Source: an uncultured Pelagibacteraceae bacterium (GTDB lineage Bacteria; Pseudomonadota; Alphaproteobacteria; Pelagibacterales; Pelagibacteraceae). Taken from it: a stretch of 64,000 bases of DNA. The position numbers and the translations under genes were made by a program. A model generated the notes under the pieces. It was not told where the DNA came from, ran no database searches, and saw only the letters and a list, made by a program, of their open reading frames with translations. Shown in pieces: positions 7,656-16,155 of this stretch. Where the stretch lies: positions 32,653 to 96,652 of the forward strand of contig CACMYE010000002.1 in the NCBI GenBank assembly GCA_902617825.1, read 5' to 3'. How positions within the stretch are numbered: position 1 is the first letter of the stretch; each line of letters begins with the position of its first letter.

Positions 7656-8537
7656 TTACTTATCTTTCATTCTTTGATTGCAGTAATTTGTATCTGAACA
7701 TATGAACGATCTATTACCATCATCGTCAGTGATTATTTCATCTAAAAAACTATCATTTGATCCACAAATAGAACATTTATGTGGTGCTTTTGAAGGATCA
7801 AATGGATAATCTTCAAAATCAAGACTCGTTACTTCAGTATATGGTGGTATTGCATAAATTCTTTGTTCTCTACCGGCACCAAACAATTGTATAGCAGGAT
7901 TGTTATTCATCTTTGGATTATCAAATTTTGGTATAGGCGATGGATCCATTATGTATCTATCATTTGTTTTCACTGGATAAGCATATGCGGTTTCTATATG
8001 TCCATTTTTAGTGATATCCTCATAAAGCTTAACATGCATAATTCCATATTCTGATAAAGCGTGCATTTTTTTTGTCTCTTGATATCTAGGTTCTAGAAAA
8101 GCAAGTGGCTCCGGAATTGGAACTTGATAAACAAGTATCTGTTTTTCATTTAATTGATTCTCTGGTATTCTATGTCTTGTTTGTATTATTGAAGCATCTC
8201 CAGTTGTTTCAGTAGTCTCAATATTTGCTGTTTTTTTAAAAAAATTTCTTATTGAAACTGCATTAGTAGTATCATCTGCTCCCTGATCAATAACTTTAAG
8301 GACATCGTCTGTTGTTAAACAAGATGAAGTTACTTGCACACCGCCTGTACCCCATCCGTAAGGCATTGGCATTTCTCTGGATGAAAATGGGACCTGATAA
8401 CCTGGTATACAAAGAGCTTTGATTAAAGCTCTTCTTATCATTCTTTTTGTATTTTCGTCTAAATAAGCAAAATTATAAATTTCATCTTGAGCTACAACAT
8501 TAGCTTTTTTATTTTTAAATTTAAGTACGTTGTTCAT
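7656..8537 (-). CDS. phnJ: Alpha-D-ribose 1-methylphosphonate 5-phosphate C-P lyase PhnJ
   Basis: The 293-residue radical-SAM enzyme that breaks the carbon-phosphorus bond; with methylphosphonate the product is methane. The C-terminal iron-sulfur motif CX2CX21CX5C is intact at C255, C258, C280 and C286. The radical-bearing glycine (G32 in E. coli) corresponds to G46 in the conserved IPGYQVPF context. The N-terminus is about 14 residues longer than in E. coli. It overlaps phnI by 17 bp. All visible key residues are present, so the pathway should be active. Confidence 0.97.
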   Translation of the reverse strand: MNNVLKFKNKKANVVAQDEIYNFAYLDENTKRMIRRALIKALCIPGYQVPFSSREMPMPYGWGTGGVQVTSSCLTTDDVLKVIDQGADDTTNAVSIRNFFKKTANIETTETTGDASIIQTRHRIPENQLNEKQILVYQVPIPEPLAFLEPRYQETKKMHALSEYGIMHVKLYEDITKNGHIETAYAYPVKTNDRYIMDPSPIPKFDNPKMNNNPAIQLFGAGREQRIYAIPPYTEVTSLDFEDYPFDPSKAPHKCSICGSNDSFLDEIITDDDGNRSFICSDTNYCNQRMKDK

Positions 8538-9600
8538 TTTTATTATATTCTTCTCTAATTTTTCTTACTAAATCCAATTCCGCCTGAAAATCTACATAAT
8601 GAGGTAATTTGATATGTTCTAAAAAACCAGTAGCTTGAATATTATCACAATGTGATATAACAAATTCTTCATTTTGAGCAGCAACACCCAAGTACTCCTC
8701 ACCAAATTCTTTCCATCTCATTGATCTATCAACCAAAGCCATTGAAATTGCTTTTCTCTCTAATTGACCAAAAACTAAACCATATCCACGAGTAAATTGA
8801 GCAGGTATTTTTTTACTACCTTTAAATTGGTTTACTGACTCACACTCAGTAAACATGACATCAGCAATATTTATTTCTATACCTAATTCTGGAATTTCAA
8901 ATTGAACTTCAACGTAACCAGTTCTTAATTCACCAACAAATGCATGGTTTCTAGCATACCCTCTCTGTGTTGAGTAAGCTAAACCAAGAAGAAAACCTTC
9001 ATCTCCTCTTGAAAGAGATTGCAGTCGTTCAGATCTTGTTAAAGGAAAATTAATTGGGTTTCTTGTAATATCTTTAGATGTTTTGCCACTAGGTATTTCT
9101 TTCTGAATTAATCCTTCTTTATTTAAAAAGCTTAAAACATGGGGGATTTCTTTATCATCATATTTTTCGATCTTAGCTTTTTCATACTCACCATCAGCAA
9201 GAAGTTTGAAGTCAAGTAAACGGTGTGTGTAGTCAAATGTTGGGCCTAACTTTTGTTTACCTGGGATATCTTTAAATGTTGCAGATATTCTTCTTAGACA
9301 TAACATTTTGCTAGTTTCGATAGGTTTGCTTGAACCAATTCTAGGTAAAGTAGTTCTATAGGCTCTCATTAGGAAAATTGCCTCAATCAAGTCACCTCTA
9401 GACTGTTTGATTGCAAGAGCAGACAAATCTTTGTCATATAAAGATCCTTCTGACATAACTCTATCAACACTTAAAGTTAGTTGTTCACTAATTTGTTTAA
9501 TATTTAGTTCTGCTATATTTACATCGCCTCTTCTTATTTCAGATAACCAAGAATGTGCATTATTGATTGCCTTTTCTCCACCTTTTACAGATACATACAT
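8521..9600 (-). CDS. phnI: Alpha-D-ribose 1-methylphosphonate 5-triphosphate synthase subunit PhnI
   Basis: A 359-residue core C-P lyase subunit. PhnI attaches the phosphonate to ribose by displacing adenine from ATP, with PhnG, PhnH and PhnL helping. The start is supported by the family-typical MYVSVKGGEKAI N-terminus. Gaps of 1 bp to phnH and an overlap of 17 bp with phnJ show a single operon. Length is close to the E. coli protein (354 residues). Confidence 0.96.
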   Translation of the reverse strand: MYVSVKGGEKAINNAHSWLSEIRRGDVNIAELNIKQISEQLTLSVDRVMSEGSLYDKDLSALAIKQSRGDLIEAIFLMRAYRTTLPRIGSSKPIETSKMLCLRRISATFKDIPGKQKLGPTFDYTHRLLDFKLLADGEYEKAKIEKYDDKEIPHVLSFLNKEGLIQKEIPSGKTSKDITRNPINFPLTRSERLQSLSRGDEGFLLGLAYSTQRGYARNHAFVGELRTGYVEVQFEIPELGIEINIADVMFTECESVNQFKGSKKIPAQFTRGYGLVFGQLERKAISMALVDRSMRWKEFGEEYLGVAAQNEEFVISHCDNIQATGFLEHIKLPHYVDFQAELDLVRKIREEYNKNEQRT

Positions 9601-9601
9601 T

Positions 9602-10156
9602 TTATAGCTCTCCTATTTTTAATGATCTTGGTATTGAATAGAATTTTTCATTATCAACAAAATAAAAATCAAGTCCTAATGGAAATTGCTGGTTATTTTT
9701 TTTTATAATCTCTCTATCAGGTAAAAATATACTTTTAGAACTTTTAATACCAGGACCAGTAATTATGGCATTTGGTTTTTCAAATTGAGACTGGCAAATA
9801 ATAGTACACGATTGATCAGGATTTTGCTCGTCCCCCTTTTTAAATTCACCTAGTGGTAAAAGATCATCCCAAGTACCAATTGCAAAATTTGCATTTTTTT
9901 TATCTGTAATGTTTGCACCTGTATTAAATTTAATCCAATCAATAGTTTCTGAATTATTAATATTACGACCTAAAAAAATATTTGAATAACTGTCACAAAA
10001 AGTTTTTATAATAGAGCAACTGGCTGAAAACATGTTCGAAGGCGAATTTATATTGTCTAATGTTTCGATCGAACCAGGATATGAAGTTGCAAACAAAATA
10101 CTTCTAAAATAATCAGCACTTGTTTGAGAATTATTTTTTTTAGAAACAACTTCCAT
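9602..10156 (-). CDS. phnH: C-P lyase core complex subunit PhnH
   Basis: A 184-residue subunit of the PhnGHIJ complex with the family motifs FRSILFATSYPG near the N-terminus and ITGPGI about residue 135. PhnH resembles a PLP-enzyme fold but has no known independent activity; it supports PhnI chemistry. Only 3 bp separate it from phnG. Length is close to the usual 190-200 residues. Confidence 0.93.
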   Translation of the reverse strand: MEVVSKKNNSQTSADYFRSILFATSYPGSIETLDNINSPSNMFSASCSIIKTFCDSYSNIFLGRNINNSETIDWIKFNTGANITDKKNANFAIGTWDDLLPLGEFKKGDEQNPDQSCTIICQSQFEKPNAIITGPGIKSSKSIFLPDREIIKKNNQQFPLGLDFYFVDNEKFYSIPRSLKIGEL

Positions 10157-10159
10157 AAC

Positions 10160-10603
10160 TTATTTATCCTCACCTCTTACCAAGGTAAAAAAATCAACCT
10201 TAGTAGCTTCTGTTTTAGATAATATTTCATTTCTTTTGTTATTTTTATATTTAATTAATTTATCTATTATATTTCTTTTAATTATTTCTTTTTTTTCAGT
10301 TTGCATCAATGCATCACACAAAGCTGCAATTTTGGATTTATATTTATTTCTACCCTGAACATAACCATGTCCTTGAATTTTTTTATCTAAATTTAATGAA
10401 CATCTCGTTATAGTTACTTCTCCAACATTAAAATTATCACCTGTGGCGCCTGCTTTTCCTTGAACCATAATACTGCCAATCTCAGGTTTTCTTAACCAAT
10501 TATATTCTATTTTCATATTTAAATTATCCCAAAGCGAAATGAGATAATTTTCATCTGCTGTTGCTAAATAACTTAACCATTGTTTTCTTGATTCATTTTG
10601 CAT
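10160..10603 (-). CDS. phnG: C-P lyase core complex subunit PhnG
   Basis: A 147-residue subunit that pairs with PhnI in the C-P lyase core. Recognisable blocks are RKQWLSYLA at the N-terminus, GDNFNVGEVTITRC in the middle and the C-terminal VDFFTLVRGED. I place the start at the ATG at 10603; a longer form would need a TTG at 10615 and adds four residues that the family lacks. It is the first gene of the minus-strand operon and diverges from phnF, leaving a 66-bp shared promoter region. Confidence 0.93.
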   Translation of the reverse strand: MQNESRKQWLSYLATADENYLISLWDNLNMKIEYNWLRKPEIGSIMVQGKAGATGDNFNVGEVTITRCSLNLDKKIQGHGYVQGRNKYKSKIAALCDALMQTEKKEIIKRNIIDKLIKYKNNKRNEILSKTEATKVDFFTLVRGEDK

Positions 10604-10607
10604 AATG

Positions 10608-10621
10608 CTATACAACTAGAC
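10608..10621. promoter_or_regulatory. Candidate PhnF operator (tentative)
   Basis: CTATAC-AA-CTAGAC lies directly upstream of phnG in the phnG/phnF divergent region. The reverse strand reads GTCTAG and GTATAG, matching the first six positions of the HutC-type GntR operator GTMTAKAC twice. A CTAGAC also occurs before phnC at 11393-11398. The match is partial, so the assignment is weak. Confidence 0.25.
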
Positions 10622-10669
10622 AAGTAACAAAATTAAAAAAAATTTCAATAAATTATTTATTAAAATTTT

Positions 10670-11380
10670 ATGACAACAAAAGATTTGCTTTGGAAAGAAA
10701 TATACAATTCAATCAAAAGAGAAATTGTTTTAAACAAGTACAAAATTAATAAAAAATTAGATTCCGAAGGTGACTATGCAAAACAATTTAATGTAAATAG
10801 ACACACGATAAGAAGAGCTTTTAAAGAACTTAAAAATGATAATTTAATATATTCAAAAAGAGGTTTGGGTGTTTTTGTTAAATCATCAAAAATTAGTTAT
10901 TCAATAAGCAAAAATGTTCGTTTTACTGAAAATATTCTTGAAGAAAACAAATCAGCACGAATTGAAATTAAGAGTTTTGATATTGCAGAATGCAATTTAT
11001 TTGAAAAAAAAGAGTTAGATTTGAAAAAAAATGAAAAAGTGACTAGAATAAATAGTATTGGTTATATAAATAACTCTCCTTCAGTGATAACATTTAGATC
11101 TATACCACATAAAAGATTTCCAAAATTTATTAATCATTTTGTTAAAAAACAGTCTGTAACTAAAACATTTAATTTATTAAATGTTAAAAAAATAATAAGA
11201 TCTAAAACGTTAATAAACGCAGAAATTTCAGACAAAATAAAATCAAATTTTTTAAATATTGATGTTGGAAAACCTTTAATAAAAACAACATCCATTAATG
11301 TTGACTTCAACAAAAAACCAATAGAGCTTAGTGAAAGTTATTTTGACGGGTCTAAAATTCAGATACTTGTTAAAGTTTAG
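10670..11380 (+). CDS. phnF: GntR-family phosphonate regulator PhnF
   Basis: A 236-residue regulator of the GntR/HutC type. It has an N-terminal winged helix-turn-helix (about residues 7-70, with EGDYAKQFNVNRHTIRRAFKEL) and a C-terminal UTRA ligand-binding domain (about 90-236). It lies between the divergent C-P lyase operon and the phnCDEE transporter. PhnF proteins usually repress phn genes until a phosphonate-derived or phosphate signal appears; the ligand here cannot be read from sequence. No clear ribosome-binding site precedes the ATG. Confidence 0.88.
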   Translation: MTTKDLLWKEIYNSIKREIVLNKYKINKKLDSEGDYAKQFNVNRHTIRRAFKELKNDNLIYSKRGLGVFVKSSKISYSISKNVRFTENILEENKSARIEIKSFDIAECNLFEKKELDLKKNEKVTRINSIGYINNSPSVITFRSIPHKRFPKFINHFVKKQSVTKTFNLLNVKKIIRSKTLINAEISDKIKSNFLNIDVGKPLIKTTSINVDFNKKPIELSESYFDGSKIQILVKV

Positions 11381-11417
11381 ATTGATAAAAAACTAGACTT
11401 TCTACTTGAGGTTTTAT

Positions 11418-11468
11418 TTTAACATTTACTAAACAAAACTTATAAATTTTATTAATAAAATTTTAACA
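11418..11468 (+). promoter_or_regulatory. Degenerate 11-bp periodic array before phnC
   Basis: Heptamers TTTAACA, CTAAACA, TTATAAA, ATTAATA and TTTAACA begin at 11418, 11429, 11440, 11451 and 11462, each exactly 11 bp apart and facing phnC. The first, second and fifth resemble the TGTAAYA units found before pstS. In such AT-rich DNA some of this could be chance. Confidence 0.3.
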
Positions 11469-11499
11469 TTTTCTCAAAAAATGAGATGCATAAATAGGT

Positions 11500-12324
11500 A
11501 TGCGAATAAGCAAAATAAATAAATTCTTTGGTAATAATCACGCTGTTAAAAATGTTTCATTTGAGGTCAATAAACCTCAAATGATAGGAATTATTGGAAG
11601 ATCAGGTGCAGGTAAATCAACTCTTCTCAGGATCATAAATCGACTCACTGATGCAACAGATGGAGAAGTAGAAATCGATGGTCAAAATATATTACAACTA
11701 AAAAGCAAAGAAAAAAGATCCTGGCAGAGAAATTGTGCAATGATTTTTCAACAATTTAACTTAGTACCGAGACTAGATGTATTAACAAATGTCATTTTAG
11801 GTAGATTAAATTATCAAGGATCATTTAGAGCATCATTAAAAATGTTTTCTCGAGATGAGAGAGCTGATGCTTTAATTTTGCTTAACACCCTTGGTATGGC
11901 TAATACTGCACTTCAAAGAGCAGAAACTTTATCTGGTGGTCAACAACAACGTGTAGCTATATGCAGAGCATTAATGCAAAATCCTAAAATGATTTTGGCA
12001 GATGAACCTATAGCATCTTTAGACCCAATGAATGCAAGAATGGTAATGGAGTCATTAAGAAAAATTCATGATGAAAAAAATTTAACGGTCATTTCAAATC
12101 TTCATACCCTAGATACAGCAAAAACCTATTGTGACCGTATTATTGGAATGAAAGATGGCGCAATTGTCTTTGATGATTTACCAGAAAAATTATCAGACAA
12201 ACTTGCAAGAGAAATTTATGGTGCAGAAGCTGATGAAGCTTTTGAACCACAAGTAACATCCACTGAGCTTAAAACAAAAAAAAAGATAAATGGAGATGTT
12301 GAGAAAGAATTTGCAACTGCATGA
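11500..12324 (+). CDS. phnC: Phosphonate ABC transporter ATP-binding protein PhnC
   Basis: A 274-residue ABC ATPase with Walker A GRSGAGKST (residues 32-40), signature LSGGQQQRV and Walker B ILADEPIASLDP, the last typical of PhnC. It powers import of phosphonates captured by PhnD through the two PhnE permeases. The C-terminal tail of about 35 residues beyond the ATPase core is unremarkable. It leads the phnCDEE operon; phnD follows after 66 bp with its own AAGGAG ribosome-binding site. Confidence 0.93.
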   Translation: MRISKINKFFGNNHAVKNVSFEVNKPQMIGIIGRSGAGKSTLLRIINRLTDATDGEVEIDGQNILQLKSKEKRSWQRNCAMIFQQFNLVPRLDVLTNVILGRLNYQGSFRASLKMFSRDERADALILLNTLGMANTALQRAETLSGGQQQRVAICRALMQNPKMILADEPIASLDPMNARMVMESLRKIHDEKNLTVISNLHTLDTAKTYCDRIIGMKDGAIVFDDLPEKLSDKLAREIYGAEADEAFEPQVTSTELKTKKKINGDVEKEFATA

Positions 12325-12390
12325 GATCAATAACTCATCGTTACAAATACAAATAAGTCGAGAGACTAAAATTATAAAAAGGAGATAATT

Positions 12391-13341
12391 ATGTTTAATA
12401 AACTAACAAGAGTTATTGCACTTTTAGCTATGGTGTTTTTTTCAACCCAAGCTAATGCGGTAACTTACACGGGTCCAAAAATGGACTTAAGTAAATATCA
12501 ACCAGAGTTTAGAGTTGGTTTTTTAGGTGACGAAGCAGCACAAGATATTATAGCTAGAAATGAATGTTTCATGCCGTATATCGAAGCCGCTTATGGTGTA
12601 CCAGCTAAATTTTTTACTTTTAAAGACTACGCTGGAACAATGGAGTCGATGCTAGGTGGTAATCTAGATTACACTTGGTTCGGTTCTTCAGGATACGCAG
12701 GTATGTATTTAAAAGATCCAACTGCAGTAGTACCAGTACTAACAAGAATGCAGCCAACTGGTGATATGGGTTACTACTCTGTTGCAGTAGCAACTAAATC
12801 ATCTGGAATTAAATCAATGGCAGACCTTAAAGGTAAATCCTTTGGTTGGGCTGACCCTAACTCTACATCAGGTTTTTTAATTCCGTCAATTGAATTAAAG
12901 GCTATGGGTATGGACCCAGATACATATTTTTCAAAAACACAATTTTCTGGTGGGCATGAAAACAATGTATTAGCGGTAATGAATGGTGATGTCGATGCTG
13001 GTGTAACATGGGTATCTGGTGTTGGTAGCTGGGAAGAAGGATATTCGTCAGGGAATTTAAGAAAAATGGTTGATAAAGGGATTTTAAATATGGACGACAT
13101 CGTTCAAATTTGGTCTTCAAAATTAATTCCTAATGGTCCAATTGTGATGCCTACTTTTTTACCTGTTAGAGCACATCAAGTAATGATTGGAATGAAACAA
13201 TGGATACACGAAAACGATCCGAAGTGCAGCGAAAACGTTGCAAACGGTATTGTTAAAAAATGGGTTCCGGTAGATCATTCTTTTTATGAGTCGGTTGTAG
13301 CTGCTAGAAAAGCTAAAATTGAAGCACAAAAAAATAATTAA
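12391..13341 (+). CDS. phnD: Phosphonate-binding periplasmic protein PhnD
   Basis: A 316-residue substrate-binding protein with a Sec signal peptide (about residues 1-23, ending QANA). The mature protein has the PhnD fold signature FGWADPNSTSGFLIPS near residue 150 and GDVDAGVTWVSG after it. It binds phosphonates in the periplasm. The base composition looks less AT-biased than flanking genes, as expected for a highly expressed binding protein. A strong stem-loop with a T-run follows 15 bp after the stop, before phnE. Confidence 0.93.
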   Translation: MFNKLTRVIALLAMVFFSTQANAVTYTGPKMDLSKYQPEFRVGFLGDEAAQDIIARNECFMPYIEAAYGVPAKFFTFKDYAGTMESMLGGNLDYTWFGSSGYAGMYLKDPTAVVPVLTRMQPTGDMGYYSVAVATKSSGIKSMADLKGKSFGWADPNSTSGFLIPSIELKAMGMDPDTYFSKTQFSGGHENNVLAVMNGDVDAGVTWVSGVGSWEEGYSSGNLRKMVDKGILNMDDIVQIWSSKLIPNGPIVMPTFLPVRAHQVMIGMKQWIHENDPKCSENVANGIVKKWVPVDHSFYESVVAARKAKIEAQKNN

Positions 13342-13355
13342 TTAAGTACCCCATT

Positions 13356-13394
13356 TAGAGGCAAAGACTTAAAATCTTTGCCTCTAATTTTTTT
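13356..13394 (+). terminator. Intrinsic terminator/attenuator between phnD and phnE
   Basis: A perfect 12-bp stem (13356-13367 with 13375-13386, arm TAGAGGCAAAGA) and 7-base loop is followed by seven T residues. It sits inside the phnCDEE operon, so it probably reduces read-through and keeps PhnD in excess over the permeases. Confidence 0.85.
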
Positions 13395-13407
13395 GGTTTT
13401 TAATATT

Positions 13408-14262
13408 ATGTCAAAAGCATTACCAGCAAATTTAGAACAAATTGAAGTTAATTTAAAAAAATTAACAAACCAGAGAACTAGATCCTCACTATTAGGTATT
13501 GCAATTTTAATATTAGTTTTTTTTAGTGGTACCCTAGTATCGTTAGAGGCAAATGCAGGATCTTTTGGTAGAGGTATAGCTAATTTTTTTAATTATCCAA
13601 GAGATTTATTTATTGATACATTTGAGATGGGATGGAAATATTGGCCAAGAGTTGTAAAATACATACCTGAATTAATTACTACATTAAATATTGCATTATT
13701 TTCAACTTCGATCGGATTTGTTTTGGCAGTTATTTTTGCAATCTTCTCTAGTAGAAATTTAATAAGAAATAAAAGAGTTATTCAATTTACAAAATTTTTT
13801 ATGGATGTGACAAGATCATTTCCAACATTAATAATAGCAATGGTGTTTTTATATTTGATGGGTAAATCATCTTTACCAGCAGTGATTGCCATAACAATAC
13901 ATACTGCAGGTGCACTTGGTAAATTATTCACGGAAGCTATAGAAAATTGTGATGGAAAACCTATTGAGGGTTTAAGTTCTGTTGGTGCGACTTGGACACA
14001 AAAAATAAGGTTCTCAGTTCTTCCACAAGTGCTTCCTCTTTTTCTAAGTTATGGAATTTTAAGATTAGAAATTAATGTTAGAGAATCTACAATATTAGGT
14101 TTTGTTGGTGCGGGTGGAATTGGAGAAATGTTAGCAGCTTTAATACAATGGAATTATGGAGCTGATGTTTTGGCATGTATGTTCTTGTTGGTTGGTACGA
14201 TAATTGCATTGGATTATTTATCTGCATATTGGAGACATAATTTAATTGGAGTAAATCAATGA
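13408..14262 (+). CDS. phnE: Phosphonate ABC transporter permease PhnE (first)
   Basis: A 284-residue inner-membrane permease with about six membrane segments and the binding-protein-dependent transport loop near GLSSVGATWTQKIRFSVLPQ (EAA motif). I place the start at the ATG at 13408; an upstream TTG at 13378 would fall inside the terminator stem. No Shine-Dalgarno sequence is visible. It overlaps the second phnE by 4 bp, and the two probably form a heterodimeric channel. Confidence 0.92.
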   Translation: MSKALPANLEQIEVNLKKLTNQRTRSSLLGIAILILVFFSGTLVSLEANAGSFGRGIANFFNYPRDLFIDTFEMGWKYWPRVVKYIPELITTLNIALFSTSIGFVLAVIFAIFSSRNLIRNKRVIQFTKFFMDVTRSFPTLIIAMVFLYLMGKSSLPAVIAITIHTAGALGKLFTEAIENCDGKPIEGLSSVGATWTQKIRFSVLPQVLPLFLSYGILRLEINVRESTILGFVGAGGIGEMLAALIQWNYGADVLACMFLLVGTIIALDYLSAYWRHNLIGVNQ

Positions 14263-15659
14263 GTTCTAGTTTAGCAATTGAAAGAGATAATATTCGAAAA
14301 TTATTTCCTGACACATTCAATCAAGCTAGAAAAAGTAGAATAAAAGGTCAAATAATTTTCTTTCTCATTTTAATATATTTGATAATAGGTTTTTTTACTT
14401 TAGATGTTGTGGATATTCCAAAAAAATGGAAGCCACAAAATGCGGCGATGTTTGTTTTAGACACATACGCCCACAAAGATCATGTTACTATGAAATGGGA
14501 AAATCCTGACGATATTAAAATAGCTTTTGAGGGTAACTATAGAAGTGTTTATGGAAGAGACAATCTTGATAAATCAATTCCAGAATGGTTTTATAAAAAT
14601 TCTGATAATATTGGAAATGTCATTGAATTTAATAATGAAGGTAAAGCAATATTATACAAAGATAGGGTTGAGATTGTAAATTTCCCTAAATATGAAAGAA
14701 ATTTTACCATAAAATTAAACACAAATAGTAAACCTTACGTAGTAGGTTCGGAAGACTTAGCTAAAGATGACTTAAAAGGTTTTAGAATTACAGAAAACAG
14801 AGTTGAATTTAGACCAACTTTACATGAGAGAGTTCAGGTATATCCTAAAAAAGTAGAAATTCATCGTTACAGCATAGGATGGAAATATTTTTGGTTTGAT
14901 TTCTCAAGTCCCTTAGAACCATATAGCTTTTTCGAAGCATTAGGTTTGACTTTTTCTAAAGAAAGAGTTGTTCCTGAAATGTCTAATTTAAAACTTTTCT
15001 TAACAGAAATTAAAGACAATGAAGCATTTATGCACGGTAGAGTTTGGTGGGCAATGCTAGAAACAATAGTTATGGCTGTACTTGGGACAATGTTTGCTAC
15101 GGTGATGGCTCTGCCCTTGTCATTCCTTGCTGCATACAACGTTACTCCTATTAAAGCTCTAAGATTTACGTTGAGAAGATTATTTGATACTTTAAGAGGA
15201 ATAGACTTTTTAATTTGGAGTTTAATATTTTTAAGAGCTTTTGGTCCAGGACCCTTCACTGGTATTTTTGCAATTGGTTTTACCGATACAGGTACGTTAG
15301 GGAAATTGTATTCTGAAGCAATTGAGAATACTGAGAAGAAACAACAAGAAGGAGTTCAATCTACTGGGGCTAGTAAATTTCTACAACATAGATTTGGTAT
15401 AATTCCTCAAATACTTCCAATTTTTGTATCTCAATCCTTATACTATTTAGAGTCAAATACTAGAGGAGCCGTAATTATAGGTGCAATGGGCGCAGGAGGA
15501 ATTGGTTTACAATTTTTAGGAGCATTAGGTACTGGAAATGATTTTGAAAATGTTGCCTACATGGCAATATTAGTTTTAGCTGTTGTAATATTTATGGATA
15601 GATTATCTGCTTGGCTTAGAAGAATACTAATTGGAACAGATCAATTAATTGTAAGATAA
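14259..15659 (+). CDS. phnE: Phosphonate ABC transporter permease PhnE (second, long form)
   Basis: A 466-residue permease with an N-terminal membrane segment (about residues 28-50), a long soluble insert of about 200 residues presumably in the periplasm, then the usual permease domain with EAA-loop EGVQSTGASKFLQHRFGIIPQ. Long second PhnE proteins with such an insert are known in alphaproteobacteria; the insert's role is not known to me. It is the last gene of phnCDEE, and the next gene is convergent. Confidence 0.9.
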   Translation: MSSSLAIERDNIRKLFPDTFNQARKSRIKGQIIFFLILIYLIIGFFTLDVVDIPKKWKPQNAAMFVLDTYAHKDHVTMKWENPDDIKIAFEGNYRSVYGRDNLDKSIPEWFYKNSDNIGNVIEFNNEGKAILYKDRVEIVNFPKYERNFTIKLNTNSKPYVVGSEDLAKDDLKGFRITENRVEFRPTLHERVQVYPKKVEIHRYSIGWKYFWFDFSSPLEPYSFFEALGLTFSKERVVPEMSNLKLFLTEIKDNEAFMHGRVWWAMLETIVMAVLGTMFATVMALPLSFLAAYNVTPIKALRFTLRRLFDTLRGIDFLIWSLIFLRAFGPGPFTGIFAIGFTDTGTLGKLYSEAIENTEKKQQEGVQSTGASKFLQHRFGIIPQILPIFVSQSLYYLESNTRGAVIIGAMGAGGIGLQFLGALGTGNDFENVAYMAILVLAVVIFMDRLSAWLRRILIGTDQLIVR

Positions 15660-15678
15660 AAAAAAATTAGAAATTATT

Positions 15679-16101
15679 TTACCAAAATTTCCACCATGGT
15701 TTTTCTTCATTTGGTGTTTCATTATTTTCAGCAACAATTTTAGTTATGGATGGATCTTCTCCGTCCACCAATCCTGCACGGGCAGTTGTTTTAGCGTCCT
15801 CTAATTTTAGTTTTGCCTCAAAAACTCTATTTTCATTACACAATTTCATGCCCTCTTTCATTAATGCTTCTGCCTCAGATGCTTTTTCGGGACTAGATCT
15901 TGAAATATCATTTTTAACAGTGGCTCTTAACATAAGTACGCCAGGGTCTTCACAATTCCCTATTTCATTTTTAAATGTATCCTCAGTATTTTGTGAATAA
16001 CTACTGCCGGCTTGTTGCTCTGTTATTTTAGCATGATTGTCAGCTTGAGTAATAGAAATTGTGGATAAAGTTAATATAAATGAAATTAAGATTTTATTCA
16101 T
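15679..16101 (-). CDS. Secreted protein of unknown function
   Basis: A 140-residue protein with a clear signal peptide (about residues 1-20, ending TQA). The mature part has two cysteines (near residues 50 and 89), a helical Ala/Glu/Lys-rich region, and an aromatic tail EEKPWWKFW. I do not recognise a family. Two TTTAACA heptamers exactly 11 bp apart face this gene at 16123-16140, which suggests Pho control and fits its position between phosphonate transport and arsenic/phosphonate genes. It is convergent with phnE. Confidence 0.7.
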   Translation of the reverse strand: MNKILISFILTLSTISITQADNHAKITEQQAGSSYSQNTEDTFKNEIGNCEDPGVLMLRATVKNDISRSSPEKASEAEALMKEGMKLCNENRVFEAKLKLEDAKTTARAGLVDGEDPSITKIVAENNETPNEEKPWWKFW

Positions 16102-16122
16102 AATAATCTATTAACTTACTTT

Positions 16123-16140
16123 TGTTAAAAAAATGTTAAA
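16123..16140 (-). promoter_or_regulatory. Pho-box-like pair before the secreted unknown gene
   Basis: Read on the minus strand, TTTAACA occurs at 16134-16140 and again at 16123-16129, exactly 11 bp apart with a TTTT spacer. It lies 22 bp upstream of the start codon at 16101. The units deviate from TGTAACA by one base each. Confidence 0.4.
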
Positions 16141-16155
16141 GAAATAAAAAATTTT

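Noticed and set aside
12774..13120. Long antisense frames inside phnD
   Set aside because: They lie opposite a clear, well-conserved gene whose lower AT bias leaves few stops in other frames.
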